Below, piece after piece: positions 7,265 through 16,337 of a DNA stretch of 57,785 nt. Location: the NCBI GenBank assembly GCA_937922595.1, contig CALAIY010000098.1, positions 1 to 57,785 on the forward strand, written 5' to 3'. The position numbers and the translations under genes are program-made. Numbering within the stretch: the first letter of the stretch is position 1; each line of letters opens with the position of its first letter. The notes beneath the pieces were generated by a model. It was not told the DNA's origin. It made no database searches and saw only the letters and a list, made by a program, of their open reading frames with translations. The stretch is from an uncultured Verrucomicrobiales bacterium. Lineage in GTDB: Bacteria > Verrucomicrobiota > Verrucomicrobiia > Verrucomicrobiales > DEV007.

Positions 7265-8851
7265 TCACCGAAGTTTCTTCGTGACAAAACCGACGCCTAA
7301 AGTGAGCGCAGTCGTGAGAGGCCAGAGCCAAACATAAGACAACGATGCGGAGAGAACCCCGGCATCAGAAAGAGTATAAGTGGGCAGTGAGCCAAGGAAG
7401 GAATTAAGCGCTTCATTGCCTTTAAAAAAGACCCAGAGATCCATTCGCCAGAATGCGGCGAGGGTGAACGAAGCGAGCGCTCCCGCCACGAGTCCCTTGT
7501 AAGAAAAGTGGGTCGGGCCGGCGATAGAGGCAACAAAGAAGGCGAGCAGTGGACCGGCAGTATAAGTCGTCATTCCAAACGCGAGAGGCAGAAGTGGAAT
7601 CTCGTCTTTGAGCTCGGCCATGGCCAGGGTGAAAAGGGTGAGCACAATCCCCCAAGCGATGACGAGAAGGCGGGAGTTTCGCATGAGGCGGGCATTTTGC
7701 TCGTCGGTGCGCTCGGCTGAGGGGTCGGTAAAAAGACTGAGGGTCGTCTGGCTAAGCGCGGCGAGGATCGAATCGAGACTTGAGATCGCTGCCGCAAAGA
7801 CGCCCGCGAGGATCAGGCCACTCAGCCCGGCGGGGAGCACGGTGACAATCCAGATGGGAAAGACACGGTCGCCATCAGCGGGGACTCCGTTTTCATTGAA
7901 GGCGAGGGCATCGGCGATCGCTCCCTCAGGTGGATTCGCCTGATAGTAGACCCAAAGTGCGGCGCCGACCATCAGCATGAGCAGCGTGATGAACTGGCCG
8001 CTGCAGCTCCAGAGCAGCGCTTTTTGCGCGTCCTTGGCATTCTTGCAGCAAAACATGCGCTGGGCGTTGAGCTGATCCACACCGAACGCAGTGAGATTGA
8101 GGAAAGGGACGGCGATAAGCGCTACCCAGAAGGTGAATTGCAGCTCGGCACCGAAACCAAGAGTGAAGTCGAAGGTCTGCGTTTTCCCGGCGGCGCTGGC
8201 CGTTTCCCAGAACTCGCCAATGCCTCCCGGGACGTGGCCGATCGCCCAAAAGAGTGCGAAGAGACCTCCGAAGAGAAAGAGGCCAAACTGCATGACATCA
8301 GTCCAGATGACGGTCTGCATCCCGCCCATCAGGGTCCAGCCTACGGCAAAAACGCCAATCACCAGAATGCACTGCCAGAGATCCAGCGGCGTCACGATCA
8401 TGAGTGGCAAGGCCGCGACAAGGACGCGCACGCTTTGACCAAGGATACTCCCCACGGTGAAGAAGCCCGTGGCGAGCCGCTTCATCGGTGCACCGAAGCG
8501 TGATTCCATGTAGTCGTAGGGCGAGAAAATATCGCGCTCGTAGAAGAGAGGCACGAATTTGTAAGCTACAATTGCACGGCCGATGATCGTCCCAACCCCC
8601 CAGATCATGTAGGTGAAATTGCCATTGAGGGCGAAGAGGGTGGCAGGGACACCAATGAATGTGACGCCGCTAATCTCGGTAGCGATCACCGATCCGGAGA
8701 CAGCCTGCCAGGGCAGCCTGCGCCCACCGAGGAAGAAGTCTTTGATCGAGGATTGCTTGCCCCGCAGCATGTGGCCGACGACGGTGGTGAGAATCAGGTA
8801 GCCAAAGAGCACGATCCAATCGATCGGCTTGAAGTATTCGTGGATCGCCAT
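7265..8851 (-). CDS. Sodium:solute symporter (SSS/SGLT family)
   Basis: A 528-residue inner-membrane transporter with about 13-14 hydrophobic helices. SSS markers are FFLGGRRLPWQAVSGSVIATEISGVTF near residues 39-66, GGMQTVIWTDVMQFGLFL, and the Na+-site region AGVFAAAISSLDSILAALSQ. Bacterial homologues import sugars, sialic acid or related solutes with Na+; specificity is not readable here. It is divergent from the small gene at 8890, only 38 bases away, so the promoters overlap. Confidence 0.93.
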   Translation of the reverse strand: MAIHEYFKPIDWIVLFGYLILTTVVGHMLRGKQSSIKDFFLGGRRLPWQAVSGSVIATEISGVTFIGVPATLFALNGNFTYMIWGVGTIIGRAIVAYKFVPLFYERDIFSPYDYMESRFGAPMKRLATGFFTVGSILGQSVRVLVAALPLMIVTPLDLWQCILVIGVFAVGWTLMGGMQTVIWTDVMQFGLFLFGGLFALFWAIGHVPGGIGEFWETASAAGKTQTFDFTLGFGAELQFTFWVALIAVPFLNLTAFGVDQLNAQRMFCCKNAKDAQKALLWSCSGQFITLLMLMVGAALWVYYQANPPEGAIADALAFNENGVPADGDRVFPIWIVTVLPAGLSGLILAGVFAAAISSLDSILAALSQTTLSLFTDPSAERTDEQNARLMRNSRLLVIAWGIVLTLFTLAMAELKDEIPLLPLAFGMTTYTAGPLLAFFVASIAGPTHFSYKGLVAGALASFTLAAFWRMDLWVFFKGNEALNSFLGSLPTYTLSDAGVLSASLSYVWLWPLTTALTLGVGFVTKKLR

Positions 8852-8889
8852 AATTAAGATATCTGAACAATCCTAGCGCAACTTCCCCC

Positions 8890-9132
8890 ATGTCCGCCAG
8901 CCCAGACTACAAAACTCTTGTCTCCCTTCTCGAAGAGCGCCTTTCCACGATTGCGGATACCGCCTGGCGGGACCGCGATCCAGAGGGGCAGCTCGCTGCG
9001 CTCGGCGATGTATCGACGCGGATCGATGCGTGGAAGATCGAATACGGCGGGGTGGTTTCCCCGCAAATGGCGCACTTTTTAGATGGCGCGAGCTATGGAA
9101 AAGCGCTCGCAGTGGCCAAAGCGGCCATCTGA
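8890..9132 (+). CDS. Small conserved-looking hypothetical protein (80 aa)
   Basis: An 80-residue soluble, acidic, helical protein with no signal peptide or membrane segment. I do not recognise the family. Good coding character (C-ending codons, clean ATG, no competing frame) and the tight spacing to the divergent symporter support it being real. Function unknown. Confidence 0.65.
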   Translation: MSASPDYKTLVSLLEERLSTIADTAWRDRDPEGQLAALGDVSTRIDAWKIEYGGVVSPQMAHFLDGASYGKALAVAKAAI

Positions 9133-9152
9133 GATTGTGTCCCTGCGAGCCT

Positions 9153-9647
9153 CTACTGAGACCAGCTTTGGATCTCGGGATTGATCTCAGCGGCGGTAGA
9201 GGAGAGTTCGCCTGCAAGGTGGCCGTGGCGAACGGTGAGGTAGAGGAGGATCTCTTCGCATTTATCGGTGTCGTTCCCTACCCCGGCGAAGGCTCCGCGC
9301 ATGAGCGGCTTGAGTTGGCCGGGATTGGTGGAGAGCGCCTGATCGAGCTCGGGCAGGGCTTCCATATCGCCTACGGAGAAGCTTTCGCGCATGGATGATT
9401 CTGGATCGCCAGAGAGCTTCTTGGGAGCGGGCGGTTCCGCTGCCGAATAAGAAGGTGGGGTCGTCTCCACCGTCTGGGCGTTCGCCTTTAGCTCGGGAGT
9501 TTCGATGTCGCTTCCTGCCGCTGTCGAAGTGGGAGTGGTGTCCGCTTGGAGATCGGCGGTTTCATCAGCGAGTTCCTCGGAAGTGGTCGAGCAGGCTCCG
9601 CAAGCGAAGGCCAGGGCGACAGCGGTAAAAATAGGAAAACGCTTCAT
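9153..9647 (-). CDS. Putative lipoprotein, unknown function
   Basis: A 164-residue protein with a lipoprotein signal: basic start, hydrophobic core and a lipobox ending in GAC-S, with Cys near residue 19. A Thr/Ser/Pro-rich linker (about 25-85) leads to a short C-terminal domain with one further Cys (DKCEEIL). It is probably anchored to the inner or outer membrane. No family recognised. It lies 40 bases downstream of fabF on the same strand. Confidence 0.75.
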   Translation of the reverse strand: MKRFPIFTAVALAFACGACSTTSEELADETADLQADTTPTSTAAGSDIETPELKANAQTVETTPPSYSAAEPPAPKKLSGDPESSMRESFSVGDMEALPELDQALSTNPGQLKPLMRGAFAGVGNDTDKCEEILLYLTVRHGHLAGELSSTAAEINPEIQSWSQ

Positions 9648-9687
9648 ATATCTTGAGTGTGTGCCCTGCCCTGCCTCGGCGCTAGCG

Positions 9688-10938
9688 CTAATCAGTGAAG
9701 CGCTTCACCGCGACACTGGCATTGTGCCCTCCGAAGCCGAAGGAATTGCTCACTGCGACGTCCACTTTCGTCTCGCGTGCGACGTTTGGCACATAATCGA
9801 GATCGCATTCGGGATCCTGGTCTTCGAGGTTGATCGTCGGTGGGATGATTCCATCACGAATCGCGAGAACACAGGCCGCGAGCTCGACGCCTCCGGCGGC
9901 ACCAAGAAGGTGGCCAGTCATCGATTTTGTAGAACTCACAATGAGCCCATCCTTGGCATGGCTGCCGAAAGTGCGCTTGATCGCCTTAGTCTCGCAGATG
10001 TCGCCCATCGGAGTCGAGGTGCCGTGAGCATTTACATACTGCACATCCTCAGGATTGAGCGAGGCGTGCTTCAGCGCCATGTCCATACAGCGCGAGGCTC
10101 CTTCACCTTCGGGAAGTGGGCTGGAGAGGTGGTAAGCATCTGCAGAAATGCCGTAGCCTACGAGTTCGCAATAAATACGCGCTCCACGCTTTTTCGCGCT
10201 CTCAAGCTCTTCAAGCACGACGACTCCCGCACCTTCGCCCATCACAAAGCCATCACGCCCGGAATCAAACGGGCGCGAAGCGCGCTCGGGCTCATCATTG
10301 CGGGTGCTAAGCGCCTTCATATTCGAAAAGCCAGCAAGGCCCATCGCGAGGATCGATGCCTCGGCTCCACCCGCGACCATCGCATCGGCATCGCCAAATT
10401 TCATAATCCGCCACGCCTCACCAATATTGTGATTCGAAGTCGCACAGGCGGTGACGATTGCCATATTCGGCCCGGTAAGCCCCAATTCCATCGAAGCGAT
10501 GCCGCTCCCGATATTGCTAATCATCATCGGAATGGTGAAGGGACTCACGCGGCGAACTCCTTTATTCATCAGCGCCTCATGCTGCTGCTGGTGCGTGGCC
10601 AAGCCCCCGATGCCACTTCCCACCATCACACCAAAACGCTCAGGCGCATAATCTTCCGGGGAAACGCCCGAATCCTCGTAAGCCATTTTCGCGCCAGCAA
10701 CGGCCAGCTGTGCATAGCGGTCTGTGCGCCGCGAATCCTTGGGATTCTTAAAATACTTCTCAGGCTCAAACCCCTTTACCTCACCCGCAATTTTTGCCGC
10801 GTAGGGCTCTGGATCGATGTGTGTGATCGGTCCGATTCCGCTCTTTCCAGCACAGACCCCCGACCAAAATTCTTCGTTCCCGGTGCCTACTGGCGAGATC
10901 ACTCCCATTCCGGTGATCACAATTCTGCGTTCGTTCAT
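9688..10938 (-). CDS. fabF: 3-oxoacyl-ACP synthase II (FabF)
   Basis: A condensing enzyme of type II fatty acid synthesis: it adds malonyl-ACP units to acyl-ACP. The 416 residues carry the full KAS II signature. The nucleophile is Cys165 in TACATSNHN; the catalytic histidines are in NAHGTSTPMGD and GHLLGAAG, and the glycine-rich end is NSFGFGGHN. Unlike many genomes, no acpP is adjacent; the upstream neighbour is a small zinc-ribbon protein. Confidence 0.97.
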   Translation of the reverse strand: MNERRIVITGMGVISPVGTGNEEFWSGVCAGKSGIGPITHIDPEPYAAKIAGEVKGFEPEKYFKNPKDSRRTDRYAQLAVAGAKMAYEDSGVSPEDYAPERFGVMVGSGIGGLATHQQQHEALMNKGVRRVSPFTIPMMISNIGSGIASMELGLTGPNMAIVTACATSNHNIGEAWRIMKFGDADAMVAGGAEASILAMGLAGFSNMKALSTRNDEPERASRPFDSGRDGFVMGEGAGVVVLEELESAKKRGARIYCELVGYGISADAYHLSSPLPEGEGASRCMDMALKHASLNPEDVQYVNAHGTSTPMGDICETKAIKRTFGSHAKDGLIVSSTKSMTGHLLGAAGGVELAACVLAIRDGIIPPTINLEDQDPECDLDYVPNVARETKVDVAVSNSFGFGGHNASVAVKRFTD

Positions 10939-10968
10939 CCTGTCTCCTAGCGTGCAGGATTTTTGGTG

Positions 10969-11208
10969 TCAAATAACGCTGGGGGAATCCCGCTCATTCG
11001 CTGCGTCACAACGTGGGCAATGAATGATCTCCTTCTCCGATTTCTCCTCAAACCTCTCGCCACAAATTCGGCAGAGAAACTCATTTTCTCGTGCCCGACG
11101 CTGCTGCCGTGATCGACGTATTTCCACCCCGACCCACGCAATAACCACCGCCGCAAGCGCCCCAGCAACGTAGATTAAGATCAAAGTAGTAAGCGAAGCG
11201 TGAAACAT
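10969..11208 (-). CDS. Small membrane-anchored zinc-ribbon protein
   Basis: A 79-residue protein with one N-terminal transmembrane helix (about residues 5-28), a basic stretch RRSRQQRRAR, and a cytoplasmic zinc ribbon with CRIC and CPRC pairs about 20 residues apart. The architecture is clear, but I recognise no named family. It precedes fabF on the same strand by 30 bases and may be co-transcribed. Confidence 0.72.
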   Translation of the reverse strand: MFHASLTTLILIYVAGALAAVVIAWVGVEIRRSRQQRRARENEFLCRICGERFEEKSEKEIIHCPRCDAANERDSPSVI

Positions 11209-11227
11209 CCCGCCGCCATCATCACAT

Positions 11228-11277
11228 AAAAAAACGGGCGGTGCCAGACGCCATCTCTGGCTCCGGCGACCGCCCGT
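11228..11277 (-). terminator. Rho-independent terminator of the LysR gene
   Basis: Nine-base arms 11234-11242 and 11269-11277, with an inner six-base stem GCCAGA/TCTGGC (11243-11248, 11256-11261). On the minus strand the stem is followed by a T7 run (11234-11228). Confidence 0.92.
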
Positions 11278-11307
11278 AAAGGTTATCGCTTTTTTTGAAA
11301 AATGAGA

Positions 11308-12189
11308 TTAAACAAGTTTGGGAAGCACTTCGAGAAATTCACGAAGTGCAGGAGAAGTGGCACGCGTGCGCTTTTTCACGACTCCGATTGGGCGGATCGC
11401 ATCCACTCCCGTGATATCGATGCTCACGAGAATACCTGTCTTCACTTCATGAGTAACAGCCGATTCCGGGACAACGGCAACCGCACCTTCTACGATCACG
11501 GCACGCTTCACCGTCTCTACATCATCGAAGGTAAGCACAGTATCCACCGTCGTTCCCGATTCACGGAAAAGCTTATCAATCCCCTTTCGGGTAGGCACAT
11601 CCTGGGAGAAGCCAATGAACTTACTACCGCCAATGTCGCTAAGCTTCATACGCTTGCGACTTGCAATATCCGCATCAGGAGTCGCGATAATCACGAGCTT
11701 TTCGCTCCCGATCTCTTCTACGACCACGCCGCGGCGGGCTTTAGGAAAACCGACAATGCCTACATCAGCACGGCCATCTTCTACTTCAGAGTAGACATCA
11801 TCTGCACTGTGGTAAGACACTTCGAGCTGAACTTCAGGGAAGCTTTCGCGGAAGCTTTCCGTCAATGCGGGAAGCTGATGGAGGCCAACACTATGAATCG
11901 TCGCGACCTTGAGCTTTCCGGATACAACATTGTTGAGCGCACTGATGCTCTCACCAATTCCGGCAAAAATGTCCATCATCTCACGAGCCGCAGCGTCAAA
12001 AACCTGACCCTCTGGAGTAACAGAGAAATTTTTCTTACCACGCTCGAAAAATATCACCTTATAGCGGTTCTCGAGGGCGCGAATTTGTTGGCTCACGGCA
12101 CTTTGGGTGACGTTATTGCGTTGGGCCGCAAGTGAGAAACTCGCGGTATCGACGAGGTCTGAAAAGACCTTTAGGGATTCAATTTGCAT
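11308..12189 (-). CDS. LysR-family transcriptional regulator
   Basis: A 293-residue LTTR. The winged helix-turn-helix occupies residues 1-60 (FSLAAQRNNVTQSAVSQQIRALE), followed by a linker helix and the periplasmic-binding-like effector domain starting near GKLKVATIHS. It lacks the paired redox cysteines of OxyR, unlike the regulator at 43.8 kb. It diverges from the YggS gene, and a perfect 22-bp palindrome sits between them. Target genes cannot be assigned. Confidence 0.92.
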   Translation of the reverse strand: MQIESLKVFSDLVDTASFSLAAQRNNVTQSAVSQQIRALENRYKVIFFERGKKNFSVTPEGQVFDAAAREMMDIFAGIGESISALNNVVSGKLKVATIHSVGLHQLPALTESFRESFPEVQLEVSYHSADDVYSEVEDGRADVGIVGFPKARRGVVVEEIGSEKLVIIATPDADIASRKRMKLSDIGGSKFIGFSQDVPTRKGIDKLFRESGTTVDTVLTFDDVETVKRAVIVEGAVAVVPESAVTHEVKTGILVSIDITGVDAIRPIGVVKKRTRATSPALREFLEVLPKLV

Positions 12190-12242
12190 ATATTTTGTAG
12201 GGGGGGATTTGTTTTAATAGCCAGATATTTCAGGCGCGTTCA

Positions 12243-12264
12243 GATTTTTTTTCGAAAAAAAATC
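12243..12264. repeat. Perfect 22-bp palindrome GA-T8-CG-A8-TC
   Basis: A fully symmetric palindrome in the divergent LysR/yggS promoter region. It could be a regulator site or a curved, easily cruciform-forming element. The LysR T-N11-A consensus is not obvious in it. Confidence 0.6.
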
Positions 12265-12307
12265 AAATGAGACGCAGATCTCACCGGATTTTTTAAATAC
12301 GATCATT

Positions 12308-13015
12308 ATGAAAATAATGGATTACTTCATGATTATAACAAATATTCTCAAGATTCGCAAGAAAATCTTAATCGCGCAAAATCGCGGCTCAAGATCGCAC
12401 AAAAACGTTGAACTACTAGCCGTTTCCAAGACGCGCCCGTTCACGTCCATTCAGAAGGCTATGGAGGCAGGCCAAATATCATTTGCCGAAAACCGCGTTC
12501 CCGAAGCCATCGAAAAAGCCGCGGCACTTCCCGCCGCGATCGATTGGCATTTCATCGGCCACCTCCAAAAAAACAAAATCCGAAAAATCCTCCCCGTCTG
12601 CGGCACTCTTCACAGCATCGATACGCTCGAACTTGCGCAACAGATAAACCGCATCGCCGGCGAAGAAGATCTGTTTCCCAAAATCTACCTCGAAGTAAAT
12701 ATTGCGGAAGACGATGCTAAATTTGGATTCTCAGCCGAAGGGATCCGCCGCGATTTTGATGCCCTCCTAGCACTCGACCGGCTCAAAATTCTCGGGCTGA
12801 TGACGATCCCCAAATTTACGGCAAACCCGGAAGATTCGCGAAAGCATTTCGCAGCACTTCGCGAGCTCGGGCAATCACTCAGCGCACAATTTAGTACCCC
12901 GCTCGATGGCCTCTCCATGGGAATGAGCAACGATTACGAGATCGCAATCGAAGAGGGAGCCACCGTCATTCGCGTGGGCTCCGAAATCTTCGGACCAAGA
13001 GAGCAAGCTAAGTGA
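12308..13015 (+). CDS. YggS/PLPBP-family pyridoxal-phosphate homeostasis protein
   Basis: A 235-residue single-domain PLP-barrel protein (YggS, human PLPBP), which manages PLP supply and amino/keto-acid balance but has no known enzymatic turnover. It has the PLP lysine in LLAVSKTRP, FIGHLQKNKIRKI, VNIAEDDAKFGF, GLMTIPK and SMGMSNDYEIAIEEGATVIRVGSEIFG. ATG 12308 gives a slightly long N terminus; an ATG at 12329 is an alternative. Confidence 0.92.
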   Translation: MKIMDYFMIITNILKIRKKILIAQNRGSRSHKNVELLAVSKTRPFTSIQKAMEAGQISFAENRVPEAIEKAAALPAAIDWHFIGHLQKNKIRKILPVCGTLHSIDTLELAQQINRIAGEEDLFPKIYLEVNIAEDDAKFGFSAEGIRRDFDALLALDRLKILGLMTIPKFTANPEDSRKHFAALRELGQSLSAQFSTPLDGLSMGMSNDYEIAIEEGATVIRVGSEIFGPREQAK

Positions 13016-13021
13016 GAGTCG

Positions 13022-14293
13022 CTACGCTCCCAAAATTTCCTTCCGCAGATATGGGATCAGCGCCTCGGGCACTTTCATCGTTCCATCCGCCTGCTGGTAT
13101 GTCTCAAGAAGCGCCACGTAAAGACGCGGCAACGCGGTGCCTGAGCCGTTCAGCGTGTGGCAGAAGCGGTTTTTCTTCTCCTCCTTGAAGCGCAGGTTCA
13201 TCCGGCGCGCCTGGTAATCACCGAAGCTTGAGCAGCTAGAAACCTCAAGGTAGGCGCCATGGCCTGGAGCCCACACTTCGATATCATACGTCTTCGCCGA
13301 GCTGAATCCGATATCGCCGGTGCAAAGCTCGATCACGCGGTAGTGGAGACCAAGAAGCTGAAGCGCTTTTTCTGCGTGGCCCGTGAGCTTTTCAAGGAAC
13401 TCCATTGAATCATCCGGGTGCGTTGCCGCCACCAGCTCCACTTTATCGAACTGGTGCATACGAATCATCCCCTTGCTCTCACGACCAGCCGAGCCCGCCT
13501 CACGGCGAAAACACGCTGTATGCGCCGTCATCTTCACTGGTAAATCCGCTACTGGGATGATCGACTCACGGAGCAAATTTGTCACCGGCACCTCAGCTGT
13601 TGGAGCCAGGAATACGGCATTGTCCTCCAAGCCATACATATCATCCTCAAATTTTGGAAGCTGGCCTGTCCCAACCATGCAATCTCGCGAAATCAGCAGC
13701 GGAGGATTCACCTCCGAGTAGCCGTGTTGCTCGGTCTGGAGATCGAGGAGAAATTGAATCAGCGCCCGCTGGAGCTTCGCCCCATCGCCGTGGAAAACGA
13801 TAAAACCGCTCCCCGAAATCTTCGCGCCGTCCTCAAAGGAAAAGAGTTTCATCTCGTCGCCCAGCGCCACGTGGTCCTTTAGCTCGAAATCATACGTCGG
13901 CTTATCCCCCCACACCCGAATCTCAGGATTTGCATCTTCGTCTGCGCCCACCGGGCACTCCGCATGTGGGACATTCGGAATCTGAAGGAGGAGATCACGC
14001 TGCTTTTTATCAGCAGCATCCGCCTCCTTGCCGATCTCACTGATGCGATCGCCAATCCCGCGCACCTCAGTCTCCGTCTTACCCGTATCCTCACCCCGGC
14101 TGCGCAAAGCACCGATCTCTTTGGACATCCGCTTGCGATCCGCCTGAAGCATCTGCTTCTCGGTCTCCAGCTCACGGCGCTTCACATCCACTTCAAGCAC
14201 CTGGTCGATGAGCATATAAGCATCACCGCCACGAGTCTTGAGGCGTTCTTTTATCGATTCGGGATCGTCGCGGAGAAGTCGTATATCGAGCAT
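13022..14293 (-). CDS. serS: Seryl-tRNA synthetase
   Basis: A class II aminoacyl-tRNA synthetase, 423 residues. The N-terminal long coiled-coil arm that grips the tRNA-Ser variable loop covers about residues 30-110. Motif 2 is FRREAGSAGRESKGMIRMHQF, and motif 3 lies in LNGSGTALPRLYVALLETYQ. Convergent with yggS, 6 bases apart. Confidence 0.97.
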   Translation of the reverse strand: MLDIRLLRDDPESIKERLKTRGGDAYMLIDQVLEVDVKRRELETEKQMLQADRKRMSKEIGALRSRGEDTGKTETEVRGIGDRISEIGKEADAADKKQRDLLLQIPNVPHAECPVGADEDANPEIRVWGDKPTYDFELKDHVALGDEMKLFSFEDGAKISGSGFIVFHGDGAKLQRALIQFLLDLQTEQHGYSEVNPPLLISRDCMVGTGQLPKFEDDMYGLEDNAVFLAPTAEVPVTNLLRESIIPVADLPVKMTAHTACFRREAGSAGRESKGMIRMHQFDKVELVAATHPDDSMEFLEKLTGHAEKALQLLGLHYRVIELCTGDIGFSSAKTYDIEVWAPGHGAYLEVSSCSSFGDYQARRMNLRFKEEKKNRFCHTLNGSGTALPRLYVALLETYQQADGTMKVPEALIPYLRKEILGA

Positions 14294-14354
14294 GGGAAAA
14301 CTGGTTTTTCGGGAAAGGCGCGAAGCCTATCGCCCCATTTCCCATCCGCAAGCC

Positions 14355-14834
14355 CTACCGCGAAGTCTCCCAGCGCTTCACTTTGCCCCTGCGGAATTCC
14401 ACATTCGCGGACTCTTCTGGCACCTGCACGTAATCGGGTCCGAAATCGTAGTAGCCGTAGCCGCCGCCCGGGCAGTAGGAACGCGAGCGGTAGCCGCCAC
14501 CACGTCCGTAGCCGAAGCCGATGCGGCTCCGATAGGTGGGCACGTTCACGTAGCTGTAGTAGCGCCAGATCTCGGAATCTTTGCCTGCGCCGCCGATTTC
14601 CGAGAGCCGATGCGGCGGCCCCCAGCTGAAAAAGACGCCGTCCTTGCTCATTCCTTCCACAATCGCGCCCTTCTCGGCGAGTACCTTCTCCTTTGCAGGA
14701 AGCGTCGTCCACGTCTCCGGGTGTTTTGCAATTCGGCGCTCAAGGGCTGTTGCGCAGCTGGAGAGAGCAGTGGCGACAAGGAGTGGCAGCGCTGCGCGTA
14801 AAGCGGTTTTCCAGGAAATTGAGGCCATGTTCAT
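14355..14834 (-). CDS. Putative lipoprotein with BamE-like segment
   Basis: A 159-residue protein with signal peptide and lipobox ALSSC (Cys near residue 27). The middle part, EGMSKDGVFFSWGPPHRLSEIG...EIWRYY, resembles the SmpA/BamE-type fold in which a short helix precedes a W-G-x-P turn. A Gly/Tyr/Arg-rich tract follows. Probably an outer-membrane lipoprotein; the BamE relation is only a motif impression. A second in-frame ATG is at 14828. It diverges from moaA. Confidence 0.72.
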   Translation of the reverse strand: MNMASISWKTALRAALPLLVATALSSCATALERRIAKHPETWTTLPAKEKVLAEKGAIVEGMSKDGVFFSWGPPHRLSEIGGAGKDSEIWRYYSYVNVPTYRSRIGFGYGRGGGYRSRSYCPGGGYGYYDFGPDYVQVPEESANVEFRRGKVKRWETSR

Positions 14835-14886
14835 ATTGCACCACTACCCCGCTGGAATCCTCCTGCAAGCTGGCCATACTGGGCAC

Positions 14887-15888
14887 GTGGAAGACCGCTT
14901 TGGGCACAGAATCTCATATCTCCGCGTATCCGTAACGGATCGTTGTAACGAACGTTGCCTCTACTGCATACCTCAAGAGCTGCAAGAGTGGCTCCCGCGC
15001 ACCAGCGTGCTCAGCTACGAAGAGATCCTTCGCACCATCAGTGTGGGCACCCGGCTAGGGATCCACAAAGTGCGTGTCACCGGCGGCGAGCCCCTCACTC
15101 GGCGCGACATCACTGGCTTCTTCCGCGAACTCGGCCAAATGCCCGGAATTGATGACATCGGCGTCTCGACCAATGGCACCCTCCTCTCAAAGCTCGAAAA
15201 CGGCGTCACCATGGCCGAGCACCTCGTGAAAGCGGGCGTCCGCACCGCAAATGTCTCCCTCGATACCCTCGACCCCGAAGCCTACGCCCACGCCACCGGT
15301 CGCGATTATCTCCCTCGCGTTTTTGAAGGACTCGCGGCGGCCAAAGAAGCTGGCTTCCAATCGATCAAGCTCAATGCGGTGCTTCAGAAAGGTACCAGCG
15401 AGGGGCAACTCGCGCCCCTTCTCGATTTCGCCCACGAGCACGGCCACCTCCTCCGCTTTATAGAGCTCATGCCGGTGAGCACCAAAGACGTCCTCTCCGA
15501 GGATAACTTCCTCCCCACTAATACCGCCCGCCGCCTCCTCGAATCCCACTACGACGGCGAACTCGTTGCTCGCCCGGATTTCAAAACCAATGGCCCAGCA
15601 AGTTACTACCAAGTGCCCGGCCGCGAACAACTCGTGGGCTTCATCGGAGCGATGACGAATCTCCACTTCTGTGAGAGCTGCAATAAGCTCCGTCTTACCT
15701 GCGATGGAAAACTCCGCCCCTGTCTCGGAAGTTATCTAGAATTCGATCTCCTCACTCCCCTTCGAGATGGAGCCACCGATGATGAACTCGCCGCCCTCTT
15801 CCAAGACGTCGTCGATAAAAAACCCAAAGATCACGACTTCCGCGATAACTACCAGCCGAACCGCAAAATGGTCGCCATAGGAGGATGA
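14887..15888 (+). CDS. moaA: GTP 3',8-cyclase MoaA
   Basis: A radical SAM enzyme catalysing the first step of molybdenum cofactor synthesis with MoaC (GTP to cyclic pyranopterin phosphate). The first cluster ligands are Cys20, 24 and 27 in TDRCNERCLYC. The second cluster has C-x2-C-x13-C (CESC...RPC) near residue 270, and the protein ends in the conserved Gly-Gly. I chose GTG 14887 because VEDRFGHRISYLRVSVTDRC aligns with family N termini and it avoids overlapping the divergent lipoprotein start. ATG 14827 is the alternative. Stop overlaps moaC by ATGA. Confidence 0.94.
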   Translation: MEDRFGHRISYLRVSVTDRCNERCLYCIPQELQEWLPRTSVLSYEEILRTISVGTRLGIHKVRVTGGEPLTRRDITGFFRELGQMPGIDDIGVSTNGTLLSKLENGVTMAEHLVKAGVRTANVSLDTLDPEAYAHATGRDYLPRVFEGLAAAKEAGFQSIKLNAVLQKGTSEGQLAPLLDFAHEHGHLLRFIELMPVSTKDVLSEDNFLPTNTARRLLESHYDGELVARPDFKTNGPASYYQVPGREQLVGFIGAMTNLHFCESCNKLRLTCDGKLRPCLGSYLEFDLLTPLRDGATDDELAALFQDVVDKKPKDHDFRDNYQPNRKMVAIGG

Positions 15889-16337
15889 AGCTCACCCATA
15901 CCGATTCATCCGGCTCCGCCACTATGGTAGACGTCGGAGACAAACCGCCGATGACCCGCGAGGCGATCGCCACCAGCTTCATCGCCCTCGCCCCAGCCAC
16001 CCTGAAGCTCATTCAGGAAAACGGCCTCAAGAAAGGCGACGTCCTCGCCGTAGCCCGCATCGCCGGCATCCAAGCCGCCAAGCAAACACAGCACCTCATC
16101 CCGCTCTGCCACCAGATCCCACTTACCAAAGCGGGCGTCGAATTCACATTTGAAGATACCGGAATTCGCATCACCGCCGTCGCGAAATGCATCGCCAAGA
16201 CTGGTGTAGAAATGGAAGCCCTTACTGCAGCGAATCTCGCCGCACTTACTATCTACGACATGTGCAAAGCCGTCGATAAAGAGATGATCATCTCCGATCT
16301 GAAGTTAGTTTCCAAAACCAAGAAAGAAGTGAAATGA
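15885..16337 (+). CDS. moaC: Cyclic pyranopterin monophosphate synthase MoaC
   Basis: A 150-residue enzyme converting 3',8-cyclo-GTP to cyclic pyranopterin phosphate. The motifs KKGDVLAVARIAGIQAAKQT, LIPLCHQIPL, TGVEMEALTAANLAALTIYDMCKAVDK are typical, including the active-site lysine region near its end. Four-base overlaps with moaA and mog indicate a translationally coupled operon. Confidence 0.96.
   Translation: MKLTHTDSSGSATMVDVGDKPPMTREAIATSFIALAPATLKLIQENGLKKGDVLAVARIAGIQAAKQTQHLIPLCHQIPLTKAGVEFTFEDTGIRITAVAKCIAKTGVEMEALTAANLAALTIYDMCKAVDKEMIISDLKLVSKTKKEVK

Noticed and set aside
9505-10950. 481-codon plus-strand frame opposite fabF
   Set aside because: Antisense to fabF and the lipoprotein; no domain is visible.
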